Below are positions 36,609-44,775 of a DNA stretch of 57,792 bases, piece after piece. The notes beneath the pieces were generated by a model. That model worked only from the letters and a program-made list of their open reading frames with translations. It had not been told where the DNA came from and did no database searches. The position numbers and the translations under genes are program-made. The DNA is taken from assembly GCA_003138515.1 (NCBI GenBank), contig PLGG01000043.1, positions 1,519-59,310 of the forward strand, read 5' to 3'. How positions within the stretch are numbered: position 1 is the first letter of the stretch; each line of letters opens with the position of its first letter. Source of the DNA: Acidobacteriaceae bacterium. Lineage in GTDB: Bacteria; Acidobacteriota; Terriglobia; Terriglobales; Acidobacteriaceae.

Positions 36609-36614
36609 CTGCTC

Positions 36615-38372
36615 TTACTTTGCGCCTTCAGTTACGGTCAGGATCTGGTTGACTTGCACATTTTCTAAAACCTGCCTGATCCCGCTCGGCCAGCTCAGTT
36701 CGATCTTGGCGACGATCGTGGCGCTCCCCAATCCAAAATGAACGCGCTTATCGCTCGATGAGCTGTATCCAACTGCGGTCTGCGCCTGGTTGTATTGATC
36801 GCCGTGCAGGGTTGTGATCTTCACCTTTGTTCCCAAGCCGTCTCGATTCGAACGGGTTCCCGCCAGTTTCAGGATGATCCAGTGATTCGCATTTTGTGAG
36901 CGGTTCATGAGTATCTGGGGTGGCCCGTTTAACGTAGTGACAACAATGTCGATCTTTCCGTCATTGTCCAGGTCTCCAAATGCCGCACCGCGATGGGCGG
37001 CCGGTGCGGAAAAGCCGGCTCCAGCCTGAGTCGTCACATTCTCAAAGGTGAGGTTGCCAAGATTGCGAAAAAGCAGGTTCGGCAGTTCGAATGGCCGATG
37101 CACAATCGCCTGCGCGTTATCCAGAATCTCGGCTCCGGCCGCGAACAAGTCCTTGCGCCCTTCATTGCCAAAATCGAAGGCCCCCGTTCCCCACGCGGTG
37201 TAACGGCTGGTCAATGCCGCCAGGCCCGACTTGCCGGTAACATCCTCGAATTGTCCGCCGCCGAGATTTCGATACAGGGGAAAAGTGTCACCGAACATTG
37301 CGGTGTGGAAGATTTCCGGCATCCCATCGTCGTCCAAATCGCGAAATTCGGCGCCCATTCCGGCTACGGTCTTTCCGGTCCCCGTGAACGCAACGCCGGC
37401 CTCCAACGCGACATCGGTGAATGTCCCATCGCCGTTGTTATGCAACAGGAAATTCGGAAACGTATCGTTTGACACAAAGATGTCGGTGAAACCATCGTTG
37501 TCATAGTCGGCGAACGCCGCTCCCATTCCTTTGCCGGCATATTTCGCGATATGGGAGCTCTCGGAAACATCCGTAAACGTTCCATCGCCATTGTTACGAT
37601 AGAGAATGTTCGGCGTGCCCTGGAAATCGTTCGGCGAACAATAGGCTGGGTACCCCTGGTCCCGGCACAAAACCGCCGTTCGGATATCGTATTTCAAATA
37701 ATTGACGACGAACAGGTCGAGCTTCCCGTCATTGTTGTAGTCAGTCCAGCCAGCGGTCACAGCCCAGGCCTTGCCCAATCCTGGGACGCGGCCGCCGACT
37801 CCGGCCTTCTCAGTGACATCGGTGAAGGTTCCGTCGCCGTTGTTGTGGAAGAGTTGATTGGCGTTGACTCCGGCCACATACAGATCGACAAAACCGTCGT
37901 TGTCGTAGTCGCCTGCCGCCGCCCCCATCGAATAGCCAATGCCCCTTAAACCGGCGCTTGCCGTTACGTCGGTAAAGGTTCCGTCTCCATTGTTGCGAAA
38001 AAGCCGGTTTGAATATTCGGGGCCTGTCTTGTCCAGCGAAGGTATGGCGGCGCCGTTGGTGAAAAAAATATCGAGGAGCCCATCGTTGTTATAGTCGAAC
38101 AGCGCCACGCCGCCCATCATGGTCTCGATAGAGTAGCGCTGCGGGCTCACACTGTTCCTCAATGTAAAGCTGATTTTCGAGGTTTCGAGAACGTCTTCAA
38201 ATTGAATGCGCGATGCAGCCGAGGCTTGGACGGATGTTTTCCCGGCGCTCGCTTCCCTGCCAAACTGGGTAAGAATGCATGCAGGACAGGCGGCGGCACA
38301 ACGAGGTAAAGAAGCGGTCAGCGAGGCGCCGAAAGCTGTTCGCAACATATCGCGGCGTGAGAAATTGGTCAT
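36615..38372 (-). CDS. Exported CRTAC1-family protein (FG-GAP/VCBS repeats + ASPIC/UnbV domain)
   Basis: The 585-residue protein starts at ATG 38372 with a Tat-type signal (NFSRRDMLRTAFGASLTASL). Seven or so FG-GAP/VCBS repeats follow, each with a calcium-binding DxDxDG loop such as DYNNDGLLDIFFTNG, DYDNDGFVDLYVAG and DLDNDGKIDIVVT, linked by NNGDGTFTDVT strands. The C-terminus is an ASPIC/UnbV domain (GLGTKVKITTLHGDQYNQAQTAVGYSSSSDKRVHFGLG). It is a secreted beta-propeller that probably binds carbohydrate or protein. The open frame continues to 38543, but that leader is not signal-like. It is divergent from the SRPBCC gene. Confidence 0.9.
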   Translation of the reverse strand: MTNFSRRDMLRTAFGASLTASLPRCAAACPACILTQFGREASAGKTSVQASAASRIQFEDVLETSKISFTLRNSVSPQRYSIETMMGGVALFDYNNDGLLDIFFTNGAAIPSLDKTGPEYSNRLFRNNGDGTFTDVTASAGLRGIGYSMGAAAGDYDNDGFVDLYVAGVNANQLFHNNGDGTFTDVTEKAGVGGRVPGLGKAWAVTAGWTDYNNDGKLDLFVVNYLKYDIRTAVLCRDQGYPAYCSPNDFQGTPNILYRNNGDGTFTDVSESSHIAKYAGKGMGAAFADYDNDGFTDIFVSNDTFPNFLLHNNGDGTFTDVALEAGVAFTGTGKTVAGMGAEFRDLDDDGMPEIFHTAMFGDTFPLYRNLGGGQFEDVTGKSGLAALTSRYTAWGTGAFDFGNEGRKDLFAAGAEILDNAQAIVHRPFELPNLLFRNLGNLTFENVTTQAGAGFSAPAAHRGAAFGDLDNDGKIDIVVTTLNGPPQILMNRSQNANHWIILKLAGTRSNRDGLGTKVKITTLHGDQYNQAQTAVGYSSSSDKRVHFGLGSATIVAKIELSWPSGIRQVLENVQVNQILTVTEGAK

Positions 38373-38547
38373 GCTGAATGTAATTGTCGCGGATAGGGCA
38401 GGTGTGACGCCAGACACTCGCGCCAGGATGCGGCTCCTCCCGGAAAAAACGCTGCTGGCCCCATGTGGGAAGGTATCCATCACTCTACCATTCCAAATGC
38501 GCAAATTGGTCTGCAACATGCACTTTCCATGATGAGAGGTCAAAGTC

Positions 38548-39051
38548 TTGGTAGCGACCCTGTTGGATTCCCCACAGCAAGCGGTACAAGGAATTAATCC
38601 CGCCGTCCGTCAGGCGCCACGATTGGGTTTGGCCATCGCTCTTTCCGTCAATGTCGATGCGGATGCGCGCCGAATCTCCCAGGCATTAACTGAGCCCGAG
38701 TATCTTGAGGCGTGGATCTGCATGCCCGATCAGGCGGAAGGGTCGTCAATCGTAGCCTCGAAACGAACAAACGGCTACGGGCTCGATCACTGGCGCGCCG
38801 GCCGTGTCGTCACGAGCATCATCGGCTCCTTCCTCTCGTGCCACCAGCGCAAGATGCGGCTCTCCTGGCGCAACCTACGCGGGCCGAATTCTGCCGAGAG
38901 CCTGGTTGATTTCCGTATTCGGGGAAACTTCGGCAGCAGCGTTCTCGAACTCCGCCAAACCGCGTTCATCTCCGCGGACGACTACCTCTGGCATCGAACA
39001 CTTTGGCAGCGTTCGCTCGAGTCCCTGGCTCTTATTCTGCGTTCTATGTAA
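38548..39051 (+). CDS. SRPBCC (START/AHSA1-like) domain protein, 167 aa
   Basis: The fold is suggested by VNVDADARRISQALTEPEYLEAWICMPD at the N-terminus and LVDFRIRGNFGSSVLELRQTAFISADDYLWHRTLWQRSLESLALIL at the C-terminus. This is the hydrophobic-pocket layout of polyketide cyclase/AHSA1-like proteins. The ligand is unknown. The TTG start at 38548 has GAGAGGT upstream. No signal peptide is seen. Confidence 0.7.
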   Translation: MVATLLDSPQQAVQGINPAVRQAPRLGLAIALSVNVDADARRISQALTEPEYLEAWICMPDQAEGSSIVASKRTNGYGLDHWRAGRVVTSIIGSFLSCHQRKMRLSWRNLRGPNSAESLVDFRIRGNFGSSVLELRQTAFISADDYLWHRTLWQRSLESLALILRSM

Positions 39052-39203
39052 CTCCGGCAGCATATCTGCTCGATGTCGCTCAAAATGTCGGAGTGGGTTC
39101 ACACGGAACAGGGAGGATTTGACCCGACCCACTGGATTCGTTCAGTTTGGAATACGATTTGGACGAAGGAACGGGGTCAGGAATGAGGTCAGGTCACCGC
39201 CTT

Positions 39204-39252
39204 TTTTTGAGCGGCTGCGGAGGTTTTCGGGAACATCCCGTCTGTCCCCAGG
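39204..39252 (-). repeat. REP-like element, copy A
   Basis: Read on the minus strand it begins CCTGGGGACAGACGGGATGT and continues through a GGGATGTTCCC mini-hairpin to GCTCAAAA. About 49 bases match copy B at 40620-40668 with a few substitutions, in opposite orientation. It is near a RAYT transposase gene, which supports a REP identity. Confidence 0.65.
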
Positions 39253-39370
39253 TTCCCACCCCATGCGCAAAAACATAGGCTCGGCTACGACAGGGCATCT
39301 GGCGGAAAGAGAAGCTGGACCCTCTTTTTGATCGACTCTTTCAGGGTTTAAGGACTATCTCCTCCAATTT

Positions 39371-39400
39371 GGCGATGATGTCGTACTTCAGCGGCTTGTG
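39371..39400 (+). repeat. 30-bp direct-repeat motif, copy 1
   Basis: GGCGATGATGTCG followed by a variant of NACTTNAGNGGCTT. It matches 40459-40488 at 26 of 30 bases in the same orientation. On the minus strand both copies translate as KPLK(Y/C)DIIA, so they may be relics of the 3' end of one coding family. Confidence 0.55.
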
Positions 39401-39469
39401 CTCCCTCGCCCGTCAATACATCCGCTGCCGCACGCCGGAATAAAGGATCTAAAGAAGACGAACTGCATG

Positions 39470-40393
39470 CTACGGCTTCCCGCCTCCGGAGGCATTCCAA
39501 ATAAGCCGGTTGATTGCGTCGATGAACCTTGGAGGATCAGCGGTATTCAGTTTTTCAACGCAAGGCATTGCATAAAAACCTGGTTTAGTCCCAAAGTCGA
39601 TAGCCCGTAAGTTGAGGGAGCTGATGGGATACACGGCGTTGTTCGAAATCCGAAGGTAAGGCATCCCATTAAAGCGAATCGAAACAGGCACCGTGAATTC
39701 TTTCTTTAGAAATCCCTCATCTGCTTTTCCAACCTCTGTGAACTGGAGCCCATCCTCGGTTACGGAAATGCTCTGGAGCGGTTGTTGCCACACACAGTCG
39801 GGTTTATCGCTCCCGTGGGCGCGCGCTAGTTCGGATTCAATAGTTCCGATCGCCTCCTCGACCGTCGGAACGGCTATCTGCTTTTGGCCCACCAGCCTGA
39901 GACCCACCACGTCTCTGGCCCCACGCTTCTCCGACGTTAGATCGATCAAACCGCCTGGTACCACAAGCCCGTAGAGGACGTAATATTCCTTCCCTGCCTC
40001 GACCTGCAGATGGAGAGATTTATAGGTATACATCTCCGGGGGGCTGTAGGTTTTATGGAGTACGCATCCTGGTAGTGCGCAGCCACTCGTGCTAACCCTC
40101 ACCCCAATTTGTTGAAAACTGAACGAAAGAGACCTCGGGAAGGGGGCCTCGACATCGTAAATTACATAGCTATTCTCCGAGCTAGGCTCCGCCAACGGTT
40201 CGCCATTGAGAAATGCCGCTGCTCCTTCGGGGAGGGGGGAGAAAGAACGGTAGATATAAATTCTCGCGACCCCTGGTGAAGGGGGAGGCGGGCCTTGCGC
40301 GACACAATTCGGACTTATTGAAATCGAGAATAGTGTCGAGAGGCCAAGAAACAGGAGTGTTCTTATCCCGCATGCTGACGCCAGACAACGCAT
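39470..40393 (-). CDS. Exported protein of unknown function (DUF2846-like region), 307 aa
   Basis: The start ATG 40393 has AAGGAG on the minus strand and signal GIRTLLFLGLSTLFSISISPNCVAQ. After a PPPPSPG linker comes ARIYIYRSFSPLPEGAAAFLNGEPLAE, which resembles the first strands of DUF2846-type lipoprotein domains. The middle and C-terminal parts (SLHLQVEAGKEYYVLYGLV, RLVGQKQIAVPTVEEAIGTIESELARAHG) I do not recognise. Five cysteines are spread through the mature protein. It is flanked by REP-like elements and by the two 30-bp motif copies, so it sits in a mobile-element-scarred area. Confidence 0.7.
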   Translation of the reverse strand: MRCLASACGIRTLLFLGLSTLFSISISPNCVAQGPPPPSPGVARIYIYRSFSPLPEGAAAFLNGEPLAEPSSENSYVIYDVEAPFPRSLSFSFQQIGVRVSTSGCALPGCVLHKTYSPPEMYTYKSLHLQVEAGKEYYVLYGLVVPGGLIDLTSEKRGARDVVGLRLVGQKQIAVPTVEEAIGTIESELARAHGSDKPDCVWQQPLQSISVTEDGLQFTEVGKADEGFLKKEFTVPVSIRFNGMPYLRISNNAVYPISSLNLRAIDFGTKPGFYAMPCVEKLNTADPPRFIDAINRLIWNASGGGKP

Positions 40394-40458
40394 AAAGCAC
40401 TCCTTTCTAATTCTGCATCCGTTTATTCGACTTCCTGTTTGGCCCTGTAGCCGTCGCG

Positions 40459-40488
40459 GGCGATGATGTCGCACTTGAGGGGCTTTTG
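40459..40488 (+). repeat. 30-bp direct-repeat motif, copy 2
   Basis: Second copy of the GGCGATGATGTCG motif (see 39371-39400). Together they bracket the gene at 39470-40393 in direct orientation, 1,088 bases apart. Confidence 0.55.
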
Positions 40489-40555
40489 TTTCCTGGGAGG
40501 TCGCAGAATACCACTACTGAGACTCTTGTCATGTTGTGAGTTGACACAGGTCACC

Positions 40556-40643
40556 TTGGAAACCTGGGGAAACCTGGGAAAACCTGGGAACCTGGGGACA
40601 GGAACCTGGGGACAGGGAACCTGGGGACAGACGGGATGTTCCC
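40556..40643 (+). repeat. AACCTGGG-type tandem repeat ending in a REP-like element
   Basis: The unit AAACCTGGG, in variants of 8-16 bases, is repeated at least seven times, the later copies growing to GGAACCTGGGGACAG. The last unit leads into REP-like copy B. A second, shorter run of the same unit lies at 40811-40860 ahead of copy C. It is likely replication-slippage expansion of the REP 5' end. Confidence 0.7.
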
Positions 40644-40668
40644 CAAGACCTCCGCTGCAGCTCAAAAG
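40620..40668 (+). repeat. REP-like element, copy B
   Basis: Starts CCTGGGGACAGACGGGATGT, passes through GGGATGTTCCC and ends GCTCAAAA. It is inverted relative to copy A and shares its first 24 bases with copy C. Confidence 0.65.
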
Positions 40669-40728
40669 ATCTTGCCCTGCTGTCCTCCGCCGCCGATGCA
40701 TCAGTACAACGAAACTGGAATGAAAAGC

Positions 40729-40778
40729 TGGTCGGGGCGGAGGGATTCGAACCCCCGACCCTCTGCTCCCAAAACAGA
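40729..40778 (-). pseudogene. 3' half of a tRNA-Pro(TGG) gene
   Basis: On the minus strand the sequence runs from a complete anticodon stem-loop (TCTGT, loop TTTGGGA, GCAGA; anticodon TGG) through variable bases, a full T-arm with TTCGAAT loop and acceptor CGCCCCG to an encoded ACCA. The 5' half (acceptor CGGGGCG, D-arm) is missing: the neighbouring bases are unrelated. This is the typical scar of site-specific integration at the anticodon loop of a tRNA gene. Confidence 0.75.
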
Positions 40779-40847
40779 TCAGAAAGTTTATGGAAACTTG
40801 TTGAAATTGAGTGGAAACCTGGAAACCCAGGAAACCTGGGGACGAAA

Positions 40848-40871
40848 CCTGGGGACAGACGGGATGTTCCC
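40848..40871 (+). repeat. REP-like element, copy C
   Basis: The first 24 bases are identical to those of copies A and B (CCTGGGGACAGACGGGATGT and four more). After that it diverges into the 3' flank of the RAYT gene, which ends at 40892. A REP element directly beside a RAYT gene is the classic arrangement. Confidence 0.7.
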
Positions 40872-40891
40872 TCGAATTCGGCGAAAAGTCG

Positions 40892-41599
40892 TTATGGCTC
40901 AAAATCAAGCTCGCCTTGCCTTGCGTCGCTAACCTGCTTGACAGGGCGGCCACCCTTTCGCGGAGCCAGGGCGCGCTCGGTTGCCTTCTCCAATTCATGC
41001 ACAAACTCCTCGGTCCCCAGGGGGCGCCCGGTGTGCGTCGACTGCCTCACGGCCATGATCTCCGACTCGCTTCCTCCGGCCGTCAGATATTCCCTCCAGC
41101 CCGAAGTACTCCATCGCTCCTTCCATTCTTGCATCGACATCCAGCCTTCCGCTGCTCTCTCTCCGCAGTGAGTTGCAGCGCTCGACCAGATCTAGGTCTC
41201 CGCCTCCGCAACCAATCCCGCGCGCACTGGATTCAATTCCGTGTAGCGCAACGCTTCCCACAAGTGCTGCCTGTCGAGCGGGCAGGAATAATACCTTCCC
41301 TGCCACACATGCCCGCTCGATCCATGTTTCGCATTCCAATAAGCAGCATATCTTCCCTGGGTATGCTTGAGGGTTGCGGCCAGAGCGTCGGCTTGGTGAG
41401 GAACCATGACTAGATGAACATGATTGGACATCAGGCAGTAGCCGATCAGGGAGGCACGATGCTTTTCTATGTCTTCCCGCAGAAGGCGCAGATACACTTC
41501 TCGATCTGAGTCGCAGTTCAAGATAGATTGCCGCGCGTTTCCACGCTGCGTCGCGTGATGCGCAACTTCTACGGCTATCACCCGAGCGAATCGTGCCAT
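40892..41599 (-). pseudogene. RAYT (REP-associated Y1/IS200-like transposase) interrupted by one in-frame TAG
   Basis: Read through a single TAG at 41192-41194, the frame gives about 235 codons, the usual RAYT length. Before the stop: YCLMSNHVHLVMVP (HUH metal-binding motif), GRYAAYWNAKHGSSGHVWQGRYYSCPLD and LRYTELNPVRAGLVAEAET. After it, in the same frame: IWSSAATHCGERAAEGW, MQEWKERWSTSGWREYL and STHTGRPLGTEEFV, with the basic GRP tail of RAYTs. The TAG stands where relatives usually have Tyr before xWSSA. Start ATG 41599 is inferred from homology. RAYTs mobilise REP elements, and copies A-C are close by. It is non-functional unless TAG is suppressed. Confidence 0.85.
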
Positions 41600-41740
41600 G
41601 TCTTTCAACTCACTGGATGAGATCGCCCGCCGAAGATGCGCAAAGCTCCGGACGGAATCGACGTTCCCCCACGGCGTACCCGTCCCCGCGGAAGGCAATC
41701 GCCGTCGACGCATCAGAACAACGATACTGGAGTGAAAGAT

Positions 41741-41775
<35 letters not shown>

Positions 41776-41786
<11 letters not shown>

Positions 41787-41890
41787 CAGCAAACGATGTG
41801 CTAACTTATTGATTCGTTTAGGTTGGCAGTGCGTCTTGTTGGACCTAAATGCATGGTTTTCGGCAGTAATTGGACCCAAGTTGGACCCAA
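41776..41890 (+). repeat. 115-bp att-like direct repeat, left copy
   Basis: Begins TGGTCCCGAA (the tRNA-Pro(CGG) anticodon loop region read on the plus strand) and ends AAGTTGGACCCAA. Aligned by hand without gaps to 55721-55835 it matches at about 94 of 115 positions. Both copies are in the same orientation, 13,945 bases apart. Confidence 0.75.
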
Positions 41891-42305
41891 GTTTTTGTCT
41901 AAGCGTTTAGTTGTTTCCGGATTGGGGACAATTCGCCCGGAACCCATTGAATCGAGCCCAGTCCGCTCGATAAGTGACTGGGGCTGTTCCAGGCTCCTTT
42001 CATTCCAGTTTCTCTCACAACAACTGGTACAAAAGGTGCAGGACAGCCTAAGCGTTTTGGAACCCGAGCGGAATCAATAGCTTGAAGCAAGTGCCTTCAC
42101 GGCTTCACAGTTCTGATTTTGATCGTTTGTGATTTTTCCCGGATTCCAGGTTCTTGCGGAATCGTGCGCTTCGCATGCGTCTTTCGCGCGACGATTCGCG
42201 GCCAAAAGCTGACGGGTGATGGCTGTTAGCTGCTCACTGTTCACTGACCACCGATCACCGATCGCCGTTTTCTCTTGACTCCCACAAAACGGTCGCTTCA
42301 CGTCT
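41891..42305. other. Intergenic region after the att-like repeat
   Basis: I see no gene. It contains more TTGGACCC-like sequence near the repeat and then unremarkable DNA leading to the spermidine-synthase-like gene. The promoter of that gene should be here. Confidence 0.4.
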
Positions 42306-44717
42306 GTGCTGATCATCCTTGCAATTCCTTCGCTGTGCTCCTTTAATTCCGTAGCAGTGAAAGCGGCAAATCCAAATTCTTCGCCTGGGCCAGCGGGCGC
42401 CTCCTCGCTTGGAGCGCATGCGGCGCTTGCGCTCTGTGGATTCTCCGCCGTGGTCGGCCAGATCGTGCTCATGCGCGAGCTGATCCAGGTCTTCAACGGC
42501 AACGAGATCGCTCTGGGAATTCTGCTCGCCACGTGGCTTCTCTGGACGGCTGTCGGAAGCGCGCTCACTAGCGGCGCTGGCCTTGGAAGGAATCGGCCGC
42601 GCCTCGCCGTCGCCGCGCTCGAATGTGTCCTTGCCGCGAGCTTTCCCGCAACCATTTGGGCGCTGCGCGACGCGAAGGCGTTCTTCCAAACCGTGCCGGG
42701 AGAGCTAGTGGGTCTTGCGCCCATGCTGCTCACCTCGCTCGTGTGCCTCAGTGTGTTTTGCGCGGCGTCAGGAGCGCTGTTTGTCGCAGCGGCCCGCATG
42801 GCCGAAGCGGAGTGCTGGCTCTCAGCGCGCGCCGCCGCGAGCTCAGCCTATCTGCTGGAGGCGGCAGGTTCGGCGCTCGGCGGGATTCTGGCCAGCGTGG
42901 TGCTCGTGCGCTTCTGCGAGGCCTTTCAGATCGCGGCCATCATGGGTTTGCTAAATCTCTGCGTGGCGGCGGCCCTTGCGCTGCGATTGCGGCGCGTGCA
43001 GGTTGCAGCGCTTGCGTGTGCCGCAGCGCTGGCCGCGATTCCGCTACTGCAGTGGGTGGCGCCGCGATGGGACGCGGCGGCGCGATCGCGGCTCTGGCGC
43101 GGCTTCAACGTGGTCGGCGCACGTGAGTCGATCTACGGCAATCTGACCGTAACCGAAACCGGCGCGAGCGAGACCGGCACAATCCGTAGCCTGTACGAGA
43201 ACGGCTCGATCCTGGCCAATGCGCCCGATCCGGCCGCAGCCGAAGAGGCCATCGACTACGCGCTGCTCGAGCACGCGGCGCCAACGCGTGTACTGCTCAT
43301 CGGCGGCGGCGTCAACGGCAGCGTGGCCGAGGCGCTTAAGCATCCCACTATCGCCAGCCTCGACTACGTCGAGCTTGACCCCGCGCTGATCGCGATGGCC
43401 CGGCAGTTCTTCCCTGTGCAGACGGCGGTTTTCGACTCCGATCCTCGCGTGCATTTACACCTCGTGGACGGCCGAAGATTCCTGGCCGGGACCGTGGAGA
43501 AGTTTGACGTGATCATCGTCGATGTGCCGGACCCGCAGACGGCGCAGTTGAACCGCTTCTACACTGTCGAGTTCTTCCGCCTGGCGCGCGCGCATCTCTT
43601 GCCGCAGGGGCTGCTGGCCATCGAGCTGCGCTCCGCTGAGGAGACGATTAGCCCGGATCTTGCGGAGTTTCTGCGCTCCATCCGGCGCACGCTCAGTGAC
43701 GTGTTTCCGTACCAGGCGGCGATTCCCGGAGAAATGATTCACTTCTTCGGCGCCATGCAACCGGATGTGTTGACGCGCGACCCGCAGGTGCTTGTCGCGC
43801 GGTTGCGCGAGCGGCGGCTCGCCACACAGTACGTGAGCCAGTACTTCATTCCCTACCGCATGATGCCGGACCGCATGGAGCAGGTCGAGACCGAGCTCAC
43901 GCCGGTTGCCTCAACGCCGGTGAACCGCGACTTCGCGCCCATCGCTTACGAATTTGACGTGGTGCTGTGGGGCGCCCAGTTCCGCTCGGGTTATGCCGCG
44001 TGGTTTCGCGCCGCGGAGCACGTAAGGTTCGGCCAGGTCGCGGGCGCCTTGGCAATTGTGCTTCTCATCGGAATGGGCCTGCTAGCGTTTTTGCCCGGCC
44101 GCGAGCGGCGCCAAAAAGCATCGGCGGGAGCCTGCGTAGCGGCCACGGGATTCACGCTGATGGCCCTTCAAATCTTTTTGCTTCTCGGATTTCAGGCGGT
44201 ATACGGGTACGTGTACGCCGAACTAGCAATCCTGATCGGGCTGTTCATGGCGGGCATCGCCCTGGGGAGCTGGCTGGCGATACGCAGCAACAATTCCAGC
44301 GATGCCGGCGCGGAACACCGCTGGAGACTGACGGAGGCTCAGCTTCTGCTCGCGCTCGCCGCTCCGGCGCTGCTGATCGTTGTCAGCCTGATCGGGAGTT
44401 TTGCCTCAACAGCAGCCACATGGATTGCGGCTCAGGTCATCTTTCCGGCTCTGGCTGCGCTGGCCGGCATGCTGGGCGGGTACCAATTCGTCGTCGCTGC
44501 GGGAATCTTTCTGCGCGGCCGCGGCGAGCGCTCAGGGCTGGGCGTGCTCTACGCCATCGATCTTCTGGGCGGATGCGTGGGCGCTCTGGCGCTGAGCACC
44601 TTCTTGATTCCAGTGTTTGGCTTCTGGCGGACAGCCTGGCTGGCCGTAGCGATCAATGCAGCGGCGGTACTCTTGGCAGCGCGGATGAACTTGGTGACAA
44701 AAGCAGTCCAATTATAG
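42306..44717 (+). CDS. Membrane-fused spermidine-synthase-like protein
   Basis: The 803-residue protein has about seven transmembrane helices (residues about 40-250), then a soluble methyltransferase-fold spermidine-synthase domain (about 265-540), then a second membrane bundle (about 570-800). In the enzyme domain VLLIGGGVNGSVAEALKHPTIASLDYVELDP is the decarboxy-SAM/SAM site and VIIVDVPDPQTAQLNRFYT contains the catalytic-type Asp-x-x-Asp-Pro. Membrane-fused aminopropyltransferase-like proteins are common in bacteria, and their true substrate is largely unproven. The start is uncertain (GTG 42306, or GTG 42357). It is convergent with the Amr cluster, 58 bases apart, within the region bracketed by the att-like repeats. 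Confidence 0.8.
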   Translation: MLIILAIPSLCSFNSVAVKAANPNSSPGPAGASSLGAHAALALCGFSAVVGQIVLMRELIQVFNGNEIALGILLATWLLWTAVGSALTSGAGLGRNRPRLAVAALECVLAASFPATIWALRDAKAFFQTVPGELVGLAPMLLTSLVCLSVFCAASGALFVAAARMAEAECWLSARAAASSAYLLEAAGSALGGILASVVLVRFCEAFQIAAIMGLLNLCVAAALALRLRRVQVAALACAAALAAIPLLQWVAPRWDAAARSRLWRGFNVVGARESIYGNLTVTETGASETGTIRSLYENGSILANAPDPAAAEEAIDYALLEHAAPTRVLLIGGGVNGSVAEALKHPTIASLDYVELDPALIAMARQFFPVQTAVFDSDPRVHLHLVDGRRFLAGTVEKFDVIIVDVPDPQTAQLNRFYTVEFFRLARAHLLPQGLLAIELRSAEETISPDLAEFLRSIRRTLSDVFPYQAAIPGEMIHFFGAMQPDVLTRDPQVLVARLRERRLATQYVSQYFIPYRMMPDRMEQVETELTPVASTPVNRDFAPIAYEFDVVLWGAQFRSGYAAWFRAAEHVRFGQVAGALAIVLLIGMGLLAFLPGRERRQKASAGACVAATGFTLMALQIFLLLGFQAVYGYVYAELAILIGLFMAGIALGSWLAIRSNNSSDAGAEHRWRLTEAQLLLALAAPALLIVVSLIGSFASTAATWIAAQVIFPALAALAGMLGGYQFVVAAGIFLRGRGERSGLGVLYAIDLLGGCVGALALSTFLIPVFGFWRTAWLAVAINAAAVLLAARMNLVTKAVQL

Positions 44718-44775
44718 GTCTTTCCACTTTTGCCTCGACGAAACAACAAAACAGATCGCGATGTTTCTCTGATCG

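Larger units (their letters stand above)
39052..39469. other. Intergenic region with REP-like and other repeats
   Basis: No gene is seen in this 418-base gap. It contains one copy of the REP-like element (39204-39252, inverted with respect to the others) and the first of two copies of a 30-bp motif (39371-39400). Confidence 0.55.

Noticed and set aside
40729..40778. Functional tRNA-Pro gene
   Set aside because: The D-arm and 5' acceptor strand are absent; only the 3' half folds.
40556..40871. Possible CRISPR array because of short repeated units
   Set aside because: Units are contiguous variants without regular spacers, and no cas genes are nearby; a tandem/REP repeat explains it.
41192..41194. 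Programmed stop-codon readthrough or pyrrolysine/selenocysteine insertion in RAYT
   Set aside because: No supporting elements, and relatives have Tyr there; a nonsense mutation is simpler.
42074..42799. 241-codon minus-strand frame at the start of the spermidine-synthase-like gene
   Set aside because: Antisense shadow: Ser/Arg/Ala-rich without motifs, while the plus frame has clear membrane helices.
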